Positions 44,304-59,155 of a stretch of DNA of 64,000 nt are shown piece after piece (within the stretch, counting starts at the first letter, position 1; each line of letters starts with the position of its first letter). The notes below the pieces were generated by a model. The model was not told the origin of the DNA and searched no databases. It saw only the letters and a list, made by a program, of their open reading frames with translations. The stretch is from NCBI GenBank assembly GCA_933207985.1, contig OW240913.1, positions 326,811,774 to 326,875,773 of the forward strand, written 5' to 3'. This DNA comes from Pelobates cultripes. Lineage: Eukaryota > Chordata > Amphibia > Anura > Pelobatidae. The translations under genes were made by a program, and so were the position numbers.

Positions 44304-45771
44304 TTGGAGGTTTGAGTTTTGCGCATAACTGTTCAAATAGCAAAAGGGGTGAGGGTTCTCCCCCAGGAGCCTGCTTTTTGTCCACTGAGGACTTCAACTG
44401 TAGGTGCTGGTAGGATGATACAGCTCGAAATGGAGGTTTAAAAAACTGCTGTAATTCAGGAACAGGTTGCAGTGATCCAAACCTGAATACTTGATATAAA
44501 AAAATAACCCCTTGTTGGACCCATAGATTGATCCAGCAAGTCTTTTAGGAGTAAGTATTGTGGCAGAAGATCTTACAGGCAACCAAATAGAACAGGTGGT
44601 TTGGTAGACTGGTGCGGTAGTGGAATTGGCAGGCTGTATGCAACGTCAGTAATGGCAGTAATGGTCAGATATCAAGCTTGGGAAATTCTGTTTATATGGA
44701 TTGGCAAGCAGAGGTCTGAATCATGGATTAATCTATCAGGATCTCATGTTGCAACGTTGTATTGCACTTGAAAAGAAAGTAACTGAATGATACAAAGTTG
44801 CACCCAGCATCTTTCATCTTTTAAGTGATGAAGAGAGAGAGTCACACACTACATGGAGGCATGGCTGAGACAGACAAGGAAGAAACGCAGGCAGCTGGAG
44901 AGATTAAAGGAACACAGCTGAGATAATTCATGACAATAGTTGAACACTCATCAACAGTTGAATTTTTGATAAGGCATGAGTGGCATGAAAAAATGTTTTT
45001 TCACAGTTTAGGAAATAATAACGTGTGCATAATATGTCCAGCTTAGGAAAATTAATTCAAAATAAATTCATTTATGTGTCTTGATTTATAGAGTACATAA
45101 TATGTATAGGATTTCAGCTTATTTTGAAAGTTACAGGTCACAAAATACAAGGACTAAAATAAAATTCAATGTGAAACTATTTTAGAAGTTGATATGTATG
45201 TCTTGTAAGTTTAGTAGCATCGCAAAAAATAAAATTTCCATACAAAAGTATATATTTATATAACGCACACATCACAGTCTATTTACCTAAGGTTATTTTG
45301 ACACTTGTTACGTACCTATTACATCGCTAATCTCTGCTAAATATTGGAGTAAAATTTAGTTTTTTTCTCTATTTTGACATATACACATATAACAAGGTTT
45401 TTTTTAATGTGTATTTCGCAAAACTGGTGTGTGCTATTTTTGTACAGAACCCCATATTGTGTTCTAGATCTGCTGAGTACAACGATACCCCCATTGTATG
45501 CCTTTGGCACTATTGTGTTGTAATAAACCCACAAAGGGCTTGCGTTTGAGAAAACAGACACCCCATCTTATATGGTGTATATTGTGCCTTAACGTGTCAC
45601 CATTTTGTGTCAATGTTTGGGGTGAGGAAATAAATTGCATTTTTTTACATACATGTAGCATTTTTTCTGAGTATTTCTTACACTTGATATGTACCACTGT
45701 CATAAAATCCCCCAAATAATGCTTAGTTACATCTTCTGAGTAAAACAATATGCCCAGTGTATGACCTAGAC

Positions 45772-46866
45772 CAGTGATGGCAAACCTATGGCCCGCATGC
45801 CACAGGTGGCACGCCGGGCCCTCTCTGTGGGCACGCGGCCATAGGTCGCCGGTCAGCATCAATGCAGAGTTGGCACCTGCCTGCCCAAAACGGCAGGCGC
45901 CTACTCTGCTTCCATGTTGGGAGGACAGGGGGAGGTATGTGAGAAGTAGCTGTCCTGTCCATGGCAACCATGGCAACACTCCACACAGTATTGCGCGGGA
46001 AGACAGGAGAACTGCAGGACCTGTCCCTCTTACCACCACCGGACCACCAGGGATTTCTGTGTCCGCCCCTCCTTCACAAAAGGTAAGAAGAAGGGAGGGG
46101 ACACACACAGATTGTATTAATATATTTGTATTTTTGCAGCAGCACCCCCTCCTCTCCCACAAACACACAGCACTCCCCCACACAGCACCCCTCTCACACA
46201 CAGCACCCCCCTCACACACAGCATCCCCACCAAACACACAGCACCCCCCTCACACACAGCAACCCCCACACACACAGCACTTCCCCCGAACCACCACACA
46301 CACACACACAGCACTCCATCCCACACACAGCACTCCCTCACACACACACACAGCACCCCCCCACACACACAGCACCCCTCACACACACACAGCATCCCAC
46401 AGAGACACACAGCACCCCTCACACACAGCACTCCACACACACCCGTACACACAAACACATACACTGCACCCCTCAATGCAGTATGTGTGTGTGTGTATTC
46501 AGCAGACTGTGTGTATGTATTCAGCTGTGTGTGTGTATTCAGCAGTCTGTATGTGTATTCAGCATTGTGTGTTTTCAGCAATCTTTATGTATTCAGCAGT
46601 CTGTGTATGTGTATCTAGCGAACTGTGTGCACGTATTCAGCAGTCTGTGTGTATGTTTGTGTGTGCGTGTATGCAGCGGACTGTGTGCATGTTGGTGTGT
46701 ATGTATTCAGCAGTCTGTGTGTGTGTCGGTGTGTATGTATTCAGCAGTCTGGGTGTGAATGTGTTCAGTAGTCTGTGTATTTTACTTGTATTGCATTTGT
46801 TGGAGATACTAATAAATATAAGGCTAATTTTATCTATAATTTAAATTTGTATTCCTGTGAGTTGTG
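45772..46866. mobile_element. hAT-like element with AC/TG arrays (copy B)
   Basis: Counterpart of 5691-6785. The two tandem blocks appear identical in length to copy A here, in contrast to the neighbouring polypurine array. Confidence 0.6.
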
Positions 46867-47036
46867 TGCAGGCAGGGCCCCAGTGCACTGCTTTGCCCAG
46901 GGGCCCATAATGTTGTTAAGGTGGGACTGGCGGGAAAGAATCGGATCCACCAGGTAAGGAGCCTGGGTGGACTTCAAACCCCCACCCACACCAAAAAAAA
47001 ACCAACATTATTTATGTTCTGGTAGGGAGAGGGCTA

Positions 47037-47790
47037 TATACTGGGGGAAGGGGGATATGCTGGGGTAGTGAGGGGAATATGCTGAGGGGAGAGAAGAGGA
47101 AAATCTGGGGGAGAGAAGAAGAGATGCTGCGGGGAGAAAAGAGGAGATGCTGCAGGGAGAGAAGAGGAGGTGCTGGGGGGAAAGGAAGAGGAGGAGATGC
47201 TGAGGAGAGGAGGAGGAGGAGATGCTGGGGGAGAAGAGGAGATGCTGGGGGAGAGGAGGAGGAGGTGCTGGGGAGAGGAGGAGATACTGGGGGAGAGTGG
47301 AGGAGATGCTGGGGAGAGGAGGAGGAGGATGCTGGGGGAGAGGAGGAGGAGAAGATTCTGAAGAGGAGAATCTGGGAAGAGGAGAGGAGAATCTGGGGAG
47401 AGGAGGAAGAGGAGGAGATTCTGGGCGGAGGATGGGAGAGAAGGGGGGAGAAGGGGAGAGGAGGAGATGCTGAGGGGAGGGGATGCTGAGGGGAGAGGAG
47501 AGGAGGGGATGCTGGGGGAGAGGAGGAGGAGATGTGCTGGGGAGAGGAGGAGGAAAGAGATGCCGGGGTAGAGAGTAGGGGAGAGGGAGGAGATGGAGAG
47601 CTGGGAGAGGAGGAGATGTTGGGTGGGAGAAAAGGAGAATCTGGGGAGAGGAAGAGGAGTATCTGGGGGAGAGGAAGAGGAGAATCTGAAGGAGAAGAGG
47701 AGGAGATTCTGGGGGGAGGATGGGGGAGAAGGAGATGATGGGGGAGAGGAGGAGGAGATGCTGGGGGAGAGGAGGAGGAGGAGGACATGG
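47037..47790. repeat. Polypurine minisatellite (copy B allele)
   Basis: Counterpart of 6957-7694. The outer edges match but the interior has different unit order and point variants (for example extra GAATCTGGGAAGAGGAGAGG units and lost GAGGATGCTGGGGGG units). Confidence 0.9.
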
Positions 47791-48227
47791 GCAATTCGTT
47801 TTGTTCCGAATGTAAATTTGTGCGAAATGTCATGCCATTCGGACATTTGGATGCTTACGAATGTCTGAAGTGCCAAAGTTCGGAAGTACCGAAGCGCCGA
47901 AGTGTATCGGATTTCTGAAAAGTGGCAAAACAAGAGAGAGGGAGGAAAAATTACGTGAATGATGACAGGAATCTTGACCAATAAGCTAATTCCTTTTGTG
48001 CAATTCGTTTCGTTCCGCATGTACATTCGTACAAATTTCATGCCATTCGGACATTTGAATGCTTGCGAATGTCCAAAGTGCCAAAATTCCGAAGCGACAA
48101 TGTTTCTGCAGTTCTGAAATGCGAAACCAAACCGAATGCCATTGGTCCGAATTGCCGAAGCAGATAAATTTTTTACTTACCCGAATTTCCGAACCGAACC
48201 AAATTTTTGGCCCATGCACATCTCTAT
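47791..48227. repeat. CGAA-rich two-unit repeat (copy B)
   Basis: Counterpart of 7695-8131; essentially identical. Confidence 0.7.
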
Positions 48228-48764
48228 TGCATAGCCTTTCTTTGAAAGTAAGATTTTGTATTAATATTTATTGCTTTCAATTTGTATTAATCCTGTTCTA
48301 TAAACAGGATTCATTCATTTCCATGGAGAGCAATAGTTGCTCGAAATTCTGTAAGATTTCACCAAATTTTGGCTGAACCGAAAATATTATTTTTTTCTTA
48401 ATGAATGACTGAACTGTACCGAAAACGCTTTCCATACACACCTCTAATAATTACCCCTTTTACTCAACCCTGGCATATCTCCCACACGTCTCTATTTAAG
48501 AGGGACAGTCCTTTTTTGGGCGAAAATTGCCCCACTTTTCTAATCTAACGTGCCTCTTTTCTAGCAGCTCCATATTGTTGATGTGTCTGACGAATAACAA
48601 AACCACAGTAATGTCTTTAAGCAAGAATGTGTTTAGAAATCAGTCTGTGTAAATAAGACGCAGTGTTCTTGTTCTAAATTACATTTAAGCTGCATAAATT
48701 GTATTAGTAAGTCATCTAAACTGTCTCAGAACAACCTCGCTATGACCAAGCCTTCACTCACACA

Positions 48765-49190
48765 CAGGGCCAGACTGGGGAAAAAATTTGGCCTGGGCAT
48801 TTTTAATCACAGCAGCCCACTGAGAAGGGGGCGGGCCAGAGAGAGGGGTGTTTTGTCATCTCCAATGACAAGCATGCCCTCTCTCAAAGTGAGCAGGTTG
48901 GTTCAATACATTGGTTCAATACAAGAGCTGAAGAGCTCTTTTTTTTTTTAAATTATTGTAATATTTATGTCCCCACTCCCTTCTTACCTTTGCCTGGGAG
49001 GCCTTGTATCCCTGGTGGTCCGGTGAGGAGTGAACACTACACGCTTCGACCTCTCCCTCCCTCCACAGCCGCATCTCAGTGCCTGTGGGCCGGAGGGGAG
49101 ATAGTTTGTCTCCCCACCTGCCCATGAAGGCACACAGCAGCGCCGGCGCTCTGCTAGCGCTGGCTCTGCATGGACCCGGGCCTGCTCACA
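48765..49190. mobile_element. GC-rich non-autonomous element fragment (copy B)
   Basis: Counterpart of 8669-9100. It lacks the G-run GGGGGGGG of copy A and has small substitutions (GGGCGGGCCAGAG versus GGGTGGGCCAAAG). Confidence 0.45.
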
Positions 49191-49559
49191 CCCCAAAAAT
49201 GAAAATGCCCCTCTTTGTCCATTCGAAATGTTGGTATTATTGTTATCGTTAAAAGAGTACTTTATAAATGTAAAAGTGATATATTCCTTGAAAAAAACAC
49301 GTAAATACATTATTATTAATTGGCTTTTATATACCTTCAACAAATTCTGCAGCGCTATACAATATTATTAAGGGGACTTTAACTACAAATGAGACAAACT
49401 ATTACAGATTTTGATAAATGATCAGTGCATTATATAATAGTAAATATTTCATATAAAATCAAATGGGTCACTTCACCCTCTAAATAGAATTCCATTATCA
49501 GCCATGCATGCATGATGTGAACACTGAACTTCCTCAAATAGTCCTTACTTGTTATTTCA

Positions 49560-49711
49560 CTTGCCGGACACAAGGTGGCGATCGACTCAAGGGACGGGTG
49601 CCCGGATTAAAGATGGCGGCTGCTTGCTGGTGCCCGATCTATGGCGGATGTGCATCATACACCTGGTGATGCCCAACCCGGAAGTTGCCCTGTAAACACG
49701 TGTGTGCAGCC
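49560..49711 (+). promoter_or_regulatory. rrp15: Likely rrp15 promoter/5'UTR (copy B)
   Basis: Identical arrangement to 9470-9621, with AAGATGGCGGC and CCGGAAGT motifs and the same in-frame upstream ATG and TGA. Confidence 0.6.
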
Positions 49712-49751
49712 ATGGAAGTAATATCTGGTGCTGAGCAGCTTGAGTCGGCGG
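49712..49751 (+). CDS. rrp15: rrp15 coding exon 1 (copy B)
   Basis: Encodes the same 13 residues and split Asp codon as 9622-9661, with the same GTAAGAG donor. If the duplication is real, the second locus keeps an intact promoter and start. If it is the other haplotype, this is simply the allelic exon. Confidence 0.75.
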
Positions 49752-52700
49752 GTAAGAGAGAGATATAAAGTGTATAATGCAAAGTGCTGAATACACAGGA
49801 CGAACATGTCAGGGATGATCCCTTGGGATATTTGCTTTTTGGACTCTTGTCCACTTTGGGGACATCTCAGCAATGATGGTTAAACGTGACACAGTCTGCC
49901 TTTGGGGACAGGAGTGCAATGGGTGGTTGTCATCCCTGCATTAAAGCTTTGGGAGAGGGTTACTGCAGGAGCTGGACACATTTAGCTGAAGGACTGCACA
50001 TCCCATGTTATATCTCTGCCTGGGAGAACTGTGTGTTCTTAAATAAGATAAAGTAGCCCTCTAACTTCCTAATGGTGGGCACTGTGTGGCTGAAGGTCCC
50101 ATCATCCAGGTGATAAATGTATCCATCAAAAGTAGACTTTTTGTGAGAATACATGATTATAAATGTCTAGGACGCCAAGTGGGCTGGGTGAAATGTGCTT
50201 TGCCCCTTAGTAATTAATTTTTGTCTGTAAATGGGGTATGGGAACAGATTCTAATGGATACATTGGATAACTGAGTTATCAGGGTAAACACAAGTGCTGT
50301 TCTGGGGCCGAGTGATAAGGAGCTATTCCCATGGAAACCAATAGGATGCCTTTAAACACTTAACAGTTTGCACCCAATATAATAAATGAGGTTTCTTGGG
50401 AAATAATTCATTTCAAATTTGAAGGTACATTATAGTGTCAGGCATATAAACCTGAGTTCCTGACACTAGAGTTCTGAAGTGGGTGTTTAGGTGACTGGAC
50501 CCCTTCTGATCTCCATAAAAAGGTGATTGATTTTTTATTTATTTTTTGGTCATATTCCAATTATATAAATGGCAAAGTTTTGTTAGCCATCATTAAAAAA
50601 GGCTGTAACAAAATTATCTTGAAACAATTTAAAGTTTACTTTTGATTACATTCCTTTAAATTTAACTTTGGATTTTCTGACAATTCTCACTGTCTCAGAA
50701 TAGGAACTGGGGGTATAAAAGTACCTGGTTCAATATGCAAGTTATAAATACACTTCCCTGGTTGTCAGAAACCATTGAGGTACTTCTTTAAGGTTGTTTG
50801 ACTGTCTTTTCAATGAGCTGTAGTAGAGAATGTTAAGTCTTTGATAAGCCTGCTGCAAGCACAGATGTTCCTCATAGCATCTCTAGAAGTTACCTTCTGG
50901 TTATTCCATAGTATTATTATTTATTTTATTATTTATATAGCGCCATTAGATTCCGTAGCACTGTACAAAGGGACTAGTACTGATGGAAATTCTGTACCAG
51001 GAAAGAAGGGTATGGCTTGCAGTAGCTGCATATACTACATCTGCAGCTATTGCAAGCTAATATTTCATATAACCTCAAAGAAAATGTCATATTAATTGCA
51101 CGCATGTTTCCTTCTGCGAAACTAATAGTCTAATCAGAATTTTATGAGGTGACTGGGTGTTTTGTGTGATGTATGTGCCACTGTGACAAGTGATGAATGT
51201 GTAAGTCGAAAGATCCTGGCTCCTAAATCTTTGGTAACAATTTTTTATTTTTAGCGTTTGTGCCACAAGAGGCATAAAAACATAGTATAATCAGGTGACC
51301 TGTAGAATTGGCTTTCGAGATTCAGTGGTATAGGCAGATGGGCCACATGTACCGTGTATTGCAGCAATACACATTTTATATTATTATGAACACATAACGA
51401 CATTTCAAAGATAACTAGACACCTTAGCAAAATTAACGGTTACCATTGTAAGTTCGAAACAAATATTAGTATAGCAATGAAGTGATTGTGTACAAGCTGC
51501 AGGGTTAAGGGGATAGGCAGTGCACCCAGACCTCTTCAATGAGATATGTGTCCCTTTAACCCCTGTTTTTTTTTTTTTTGTTTGTTTTTTTTTGCCATAA
51601 CAGTAACAGAAACGTTGAGGTGCACACAGGAAAACACGACAGTCATATTACATGATATATCACACAATGGTTTAAGCAATGAAAAATATGCAATAAAATA
51701 GACCATCAAGGTTTTCTTTGTTTTGCAATTTTTAAAATATAGTAAAATGGAAGTAAAAATAAAATAGGAGACACGGTATTATATACATTGGAATTAAAAC
51801 CGCGACAAAGCGCAAATATTAGATCCTTTCAGAGTTGTTCATGAATAAATGCCCAGCAATACATTTCGAGCACAAAAGTGAGAACGATAAATGTCGCCAC
51901 CTTGTACTGTGCTTATGAGAGAAAAAGTGCATAGGTTTGCAAGAAAGAGTAGGAAGAAGAAGAATCGGCTTCTGAGGTTTATCTCGAGCAATGCTGCAAG
52001 TACAGAGCGTGGGGCGGATCAAATGACCCAGAAAGTAGGCAGTTCCACATATAAGTGCAGGGACCATCACAGTGAGAATAAGAGATGGAGGCAATCTGTT
52101 AATAAAGTGGGGGAGCAGGGAAGGCTGAAGATACCATAAATCCCCTATCTACCCAATGTCGCTTGGCAGCCACAGGTTTTATTATTATTTTTGTAGGGGA
52201 CACAATAGTCACCAGAACAACTACAGCTTATTGTAGTTGTTCTAGTGAGTATATTTAGTCCCTGCAGGAATTTTCATGTACAGACAGCCTTTTCAGAGAA
52301 AAGGCAGTGTTTACATTACAGCCTAGGAACACCTCTAGTTGCCACACCTCAGACTGACGTTCATCGTCTCCACACTGAGACGTTGAACTTTCCCCATAGA
52401 AATGCATTGATTCAATGCATTTCTATTGAGTAATTGCTAATTGGCCAGGTCAGCGTTTGGTCCTGCCCTGGCTTCTTGGGAGGGGGGTACAAACCACCTA
52501 AAATGGTGATTTTAACACTATACGATCAGGTATACACGTTTGTGTTCCTGACCCTATAGCGTTCCTTTAAGTAAAAACTGTAATGAAATGTATCTTTATA
52601 CCAGCCCTGTGCCAGTCTCTTCAGGACTTATAAAGCCATAAACAAGGATGAGGCATTATTTATGACAAATTTGAATTTCCATTTTTCTGAAAAGGCAATA

Positions 52701-53211
52701 TTTTACATGGTCTGTGCTCAAAACAACTTCATGAAGTTGACATGATTTTGGTGCCTATTGGGATTTTTGTTGGGGAGTGTCTTTTGTTTAAAAAAAATTT
52801 TTTTGTGTATTATTTTTGTAATTTACTGAAATAAAATGTTGGCAATTTTTACCCAATATTTTCCCATTAGCATTCTTTGTTCTATTTATGTCATGCTGTT
52901 GCAAGCAATATTACAATTAAACTCCAATCTAGGGATCGACCGATATTGATTTTTTAGAGCCAATAACTTACCAATATTTCTACACAATTTCTACACACAT
53001 CTACTATTAACTGAACATGTTTATTATTATTATTTTTATTTATTTTTTTGAAATCTTTTTTTTTATTTTTTTATTAAGGCACATGCCATATACATGCCAG
53101 TCAGAATTTTTTGTTTTCAAGAATGTGTGTGTAATGGATACAGTGAGAGTATTTAATTAGTGAATGCAGTGTGTGTGTGGGTTTTTTTTGTGTGTGTAGT
53201 GGATGCAGTGT

Positions 53212-53392
53212 GTTTGTTTAGACAGGGAGTAGTGGCACTGGGGTAGATAGGCGAGCAGGGGCACTGTGGTAGACAGAGGGCATGGGGTAGGGGCCCTGGG
53301 TAGATAAGGAGCAGGGGCACTATGATAGACAGGGAGTAGGGGCACTGGGGTAGATGGGGAGCAGGGGCAATATGGTAGATTGGGACGCAAGG
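53212..53392. repeat. GGGGCACTGGGGTAGATAGG minisatellite (copy B)
   Basis: Counterpart of 13140-13320; apparently same length in both copies. Confidence 0.75.
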
Positions 53393-54758
53393 GCACTGTG
53401 TTTGTTTAATTTTAGATTTCTGTGCCATCCTTGATGTCTCTAATGTCCTATCAGTCAAGGAATGCCTAATCTTCCAGCTCTGAGTACACAGATTCCTCAT
53501 ACGTTTTCTTGTTGCATTAAATAGCATGGCACTGTATTCAGTATACACAGCTTTTTCATTAAAGTGTGCATTGTTGGGAATTCAAAGAGAATTTCAAATG
53601 TTAGGCCAAAATAGTTGGAGCACGGTGTACAAATTTCACATTCGTTGATTTTGGTGTTTAGATGGTACCTTTAATGTTTGAAATATCGTCATGTTCTCCA
53701 ACATGATACAGCTGGCTAAATGACAGTCTCACTTTAAATAATCTCAGGGGTGTCTCCTTTCTTTCCGTACACAGTGTTTAAATCACATTGGTTCTGATCA
53801 CTTTCCTTTGAATTTATTCCCCAAAGGTAGGTATTAAATAGTGGAAGGGGGGAAAAAAATGAGCTTTTCCTAATCTGTGATGAAATAAGTAATTCCCTGT
53901 AGAGTGTCCAAATATGCGCTTCTCCATTGAAAGTACTTTGGGTTAAGCGTTGCTGCCTTGGGACCACCTAGTATTTAGCATGCAGTGTTGCTGAGCATAC
54001 AGTGGACACGACAGATCACCGTGATGAAGCTCTGGTCCGCATTATAAACTAAGAGAGAACACATGCACTGTTAGAAAACAATATCTGAAATATAAGGTAA
54101 CCATTTCCCCCAGCTTCTCCTCTGGAAATATTTTTTTTTCTCCCATCTGTGCGTTTAGTGTGTAGATATATATTGTTACAGTTTCACAAAGCTGGTTCCC
54201 ATTAAATGGCGTATTCATTCTATTACAAACAGGCACCAAGTTGTAGTAAACTTGCCGTGTTATAATTGTATTTCCAAACAGCTCTTTAGGCAAGAGTTTT
54301 TTTTTTGTTTTTTTTTTAACTCTATTCTTTTTCTGTTAGAAAACACTGCATTAAATTAGGGGCAGTAAAATGCTTTTTTTTTTTTGTCTCATCTGATTAG
54401 TGATGCAAATTGTGATTTTCTCCAAGTTCCAGGGATTTTGCGTTTTAGGACAGGTTTCACTCAGGAATGCAGCAATATCAAATATCACTTAATAAGAATA
54501 TTCACACTCTGAGCCAAAATGATCACCGTTTAATTTGTTTTCAAGGGATACTTTGGATCACTATTGAACTCCAAAGGAACATTACCAATGCTTGCTTACT
54601 CCATGGAAGCTTTTATTTGACCGGTTACAACACCCTACCTGATAGGGACTTGCCCTGTCTTGGTGTATTACTTAGTTGTGTATATTGTGGCAGAGGTAAG
54701 TTTAAAATCAGGGTGTATCTCTTCTAGTGAAGTTCTGTTAAAATGTGATTTACAAGAT

Positions 54759-55177
54759 GATAGAAACATAGAATGTGACGGCAAATAAGAACCCATCTAG
54801 TCTGCCCTATTTTCTATATACTTTTGTTAGTCCTGGCCTTATTTTATAAGTAGCATAATCGTATGCCTATCCCACACATGCTTAAACTCCCTCACTGTGT
54901 TAACCTCTACTACTCCAGCTGGAAGGCTATTCCATGCATCCACTACCCTCTCAGTAAAGTAATACTTCCTGATATTATTTTTAAACCTTTGTTCCTCTAA
55001 TTTAAGGCTATGTCCTCTTCTTGTGGAGTTTTTCTTCTTTTAAAATATAGCCTCCTCGTTTACTGCGTTGATTCCCTTTTATGTATTTAAATATTTCTAT
55101 CATATCTCCCCTGTCTCGTCTTTTCTAGAAACTATTCATGTTAAGATCTTTTAACCTTTCCTTGTAGTTTAGTCTCA
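54759..55177. repeat. High-copy amphibian dispersed repeat (copy B)
   Basis: Counterpart of 14687-15105. Confidence 0.55.
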
Positions 55178-55744
55178 CTTAGCTGCTGTGATCACACGTG
55201 TGCTGCAATATTTGCCTAGTTCTTCTGCCATCCAATAATATTGTGGGGTAACTTCCATGTTTCGTTTAAGCACACTATTCTGAAAAATGAGAATCTTCAT
55301 ATCTGACCGTTTACTAGTTTAATGTTTTTTATCCTTGACTGATACACATGGCTAATGATTATGGTACAAATCTGTCCATGCTGTCTTAGAGCATTATCTC
55401 TCCCTTTGCTCTGCTTACTTAAATGCATTTTGGGAATACCTAAATGCTGATTTGAATAGTATCTTGTAACTTTTAGACAAAATACCCCAATGTGGTGGGT
55501 GAGGGGAGTGAAATCTTGAACTCCTCCAAATGAAGACTGTCAGATTTATTGCCTACTTGTGATTTTTTTTTTTTTGACAAAACATTATTTTATTCACGTT
55601 TCCTTCTATGGATACTGAATTTTCTTATTCTACCAGTAGATGTCAGGCTTTGCTATTTGCTTGTTGCATGGATATCCTGATAGTTTGGTTGTGAGGTTTA
55701 CTTCATTCTCAGTTATTCACTTAAAGGAGCAATTGTCAGGATTA

Positions 55745-56070
55745 TTAAAGGACCACTATAGTGCCAGGAAAACATATTTTTCCTGGCACTATAGTGCCCT
55801 GAGGGTGCCCCCACCCTCAGTGTGCCACTCCCGCCCGGCTCTGGGGAGAGGAAAGGGTTAAAACTTACCTTTTTTCCAGCGCCGGGCGGGGAGCTCTCCG
55901 CCTCCGATCCTCCTCCTCTCCTCCCTTTCGGCTGAATGTGCACGCGCGCAGTTTCTCTGAAACTGCTATGTTTATAAAAAAAAAAAAAAATGGGTTAACC
56001 CTAGCTGGACCTGGCACCCAGACCACTTCATTAAGCTGAAGTGGTCTAGGTGCCTACAGTGCTCCTTTAA
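55745..56070. mobile_element. T2/Kolobok-type MITE (copy B)
   Basis: Counterpart of 15673-16001. The subterminal hairpin loop is shorter (ACATATTTTTCC versus ACATATTTGTTTTCC). Confidence 0.85.
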
Positions 56071-59000
56071 TATTCTCTATGCTTACCCCCTATATTTAAC
56101 AAATATGTGTTTGTGAGGTGTGAAAACAACATTGAAGGTAGAAATGAGCACCTCTGTATACAGCAGCTGGGTATCTCCTCCTTGGCTCCACGTCAGTTCC
56201 TATAAGCTCTGTCCTTCACTTCCTGGTAGACGAGCTATGGAGCACTGAGGTTTTTTGCTTCTTTTTTCTTGACAATTTTAATGTTGAAGGGTTACTCCAA
56301 CCCTCTGGAGGAAGAAGACCTATGCTGTGTTATATGCCCCATTGGACACTATGGATTAGGCTGCTCCCCCCCTCAGTTTGCAGTGAAACCTGCATAAAAG
56401 ATATCTTCCTCTTGCAGGCGCACTGCCATCAGGAGAGAAGATTTTTACGTCTCGTGCCAGCACACTGTGTTCTCTGACGACAGATGTAAAATGTGCACAG
56501 AATTGACATTATGCATCCCAGAACTCTGGGCTGCCTAAGTCACATGTGCTGTGGTTGCGATTGATCCCTGGCACACATTAAAATTAATGCAGTATGTGCA
56601 GTGTTTTAATCAGAAACACTACACATACATACTACTACTACCATGACCACTTCAAATCACTGAAGTGGTCATGGTGGATGGACTTACCCATTTAATTACA
56701 TTTTCGCAATTAAAATTTTTTACCAATATCACTAAGAAAAAAAGGCTCATTCACAGTTTGTATCTTTTTCTTTAAACATTAAAGGGTTTTTCCTAGCATC
56801 ACTGCTTCTCACATTAATGTCTATGATACTAGAAGTACCATGACTCCATTCCCCGGTAATGGACAAACTCTTACCTGGGTCCATGCTTGGTCCCGTGAGT
56901 TAGGATTATGCAGATATATGCACAGAATTGACATTAACAAGAAGTTACACCTGCGGCATCAACGTGATTAAAATCTGTATGTTCAGCAATTCATAGCAAA
57001 ACCTTGGACATATAGATTTACAGCACCATGACCAATTTAAATCACTGTTTTGCTTGGAGTAACAAATATTTTAACTGTGAGTGAGGTTCTGTTGCTAGCA
57101 ATGGGTGGCAGTCACAGACTGAGAGTACCCAGTCCATCAGATAAATGCCAAAGCATTAGTCCAAGCAGCAGAAATAGGCTGGTCTATAGACGCCTGAGGA
57201 TCCTGATTGTGTCAGACTGATTGAAAACATTTTAACACTGAAAAGTGGGAGAGTACCAAGGCTGGACTGGGTCCACCATAACCACTTCAGTAGATGTACT
57301 TTTTAACATACTGTAAATGCAAAAGAAAATTTATCATGTTTCATTTAGTGATGTAATTTCCAAGAAGAGAATTCTTTGAAGTGGATATTCAAACGCAGTT
57401 TAATAGTTTTAGGCTAGTATGGCCACACTGAAACCATAGGTGACTTAGAGAATATTTCCATTTTGGCTCTATTCACTTTGGATTCCAAACGGTTCATACA
57501 TTAGTAAATAACTCTGTTGGAGTGATTGCTTGGAGAGTGTGGCAACAAGCACATCCCTCTGGCTCACACAAGGTTCATTGTTGGAATATTTTTGCTTTAT
57601 CGCTTTCGCAAGTTGAGATAAAGAAATAAAGTAGAGGTGCGTGTACCATGTTCTTCTGAGATGATTTTTTTTTTTCAGAGAAATGTATGAAACATCTGTT
57701 GATACATTAAAAAAAAAATATATATATATATTTTTTAACCTTGATGTGTTCCCTGTTGTTGAAGACAAGTTTGAAATCATCTGCATAGAATTTCCTGGTA
57801 GGAAAGGTCAGCAAAACACAGCATCCCAATCACAGTGCTGTTTGCTGTATGAATGTATTTGTACACCTTAGGCTTTACTTTAAAACTCTTTGTAAATAAT
57901 GCCTTCCGAGCAAGACCAATTTTAAAAACCTCTCTGCAGGGGGCAAGCAAAGTATTGTGCAATGTAGAATGTATACTGCTATACAGTGTGATTTATTAGC
58001 ACGGCCCAGTATTTGCACCAAAATAAATAAAAAAATCTCCTGATGCTTACCCAGCTATGAAATGCCAGCTGTTCATTATTGGGAATTGTAGTTCACTCCC
58101 ATCTGAATTGCTGGAATACATTTCACCTTACTATGAAATGCAGGCTTGAGAAAGACCTTATAGGTCGAAACATTGCTGCCATTTGTCATGTGGTTCTAAT
58201 AAACTAAACTTTTCTCTGTCCTGCATATTGTACTTGGGACCTGGTGCTGGGTCCGTGTTTGGCTGCACTCTGGTTCAGCGTAATGGGATTGAGTGCAGTT
58301 CCTAATTAATCTCGGAAAAAAATGACGTGCAGGCTGAACATCATCTTGTGAGCCAAATAAAGCAATCTCTGGGCTTGCTAAAGTATCTGTATAAAGTGAC
58401 ACACTAGGCATCATAACCACTTAGGTTTGTTGAAACTGTTGTTGTTCTAGAACCATTTTCCTGCTCACATAAAGGGACGCAGACATCATAAACATTTCAT
58501 CTCATTGTGCCTGAAGTCCTCTGGTGCTCCATTCAGTGTTAAACCATCCCCAAGTGATTTAACACTGAATAAGGGTCCCTAGCCAGGCAGAAATTACATT
58601 TTTCTTTCTAGGCATACCAGTTCCACCCCGCAATGGGCACTGAGATAGGCTGACTAGGTTTTAGATAATATGGATTCCGTGGAAAAAGATGGCTATCACA
58701 AAGGATACGTTTAGGTAAGTTAAACTCACCTTTCCCTGCATTCCACAGCCACCTCACTACAAGCGGCAAAGTAACCATCGTGGAAAAGCAGCATGTTGTT
58801 TGTTGTATAATAAGATTAATCGTCGATTTCACTGTTATTTTAAGTTAAACTTTTGGTTATAGGTGATTTGAATAAATCTGCAAATAGTTGACAAAGGAGT
58901 GAAAATATATATTTGCTTTGAAGATGCCGTACTAGGTACTTGTGGTTTTTAGATAAAAACAATAATTTAAAAATGTCTTGCTCACAAAAGCAAAGTTCTA

Positions 59001-59155
59001 ATACTGGAGCAATTGGAATATTCCTGTTGATCTCACGCTGTACTATGATGATTGCCTGTTTTTTTTTTTTAAGAAATCACCATTGCAAAAATATCTACTA
59101 GTCCAAAACAGTTACCTTGGATAACAGTGATAGTCTGTGAACAAGATAGTCCATC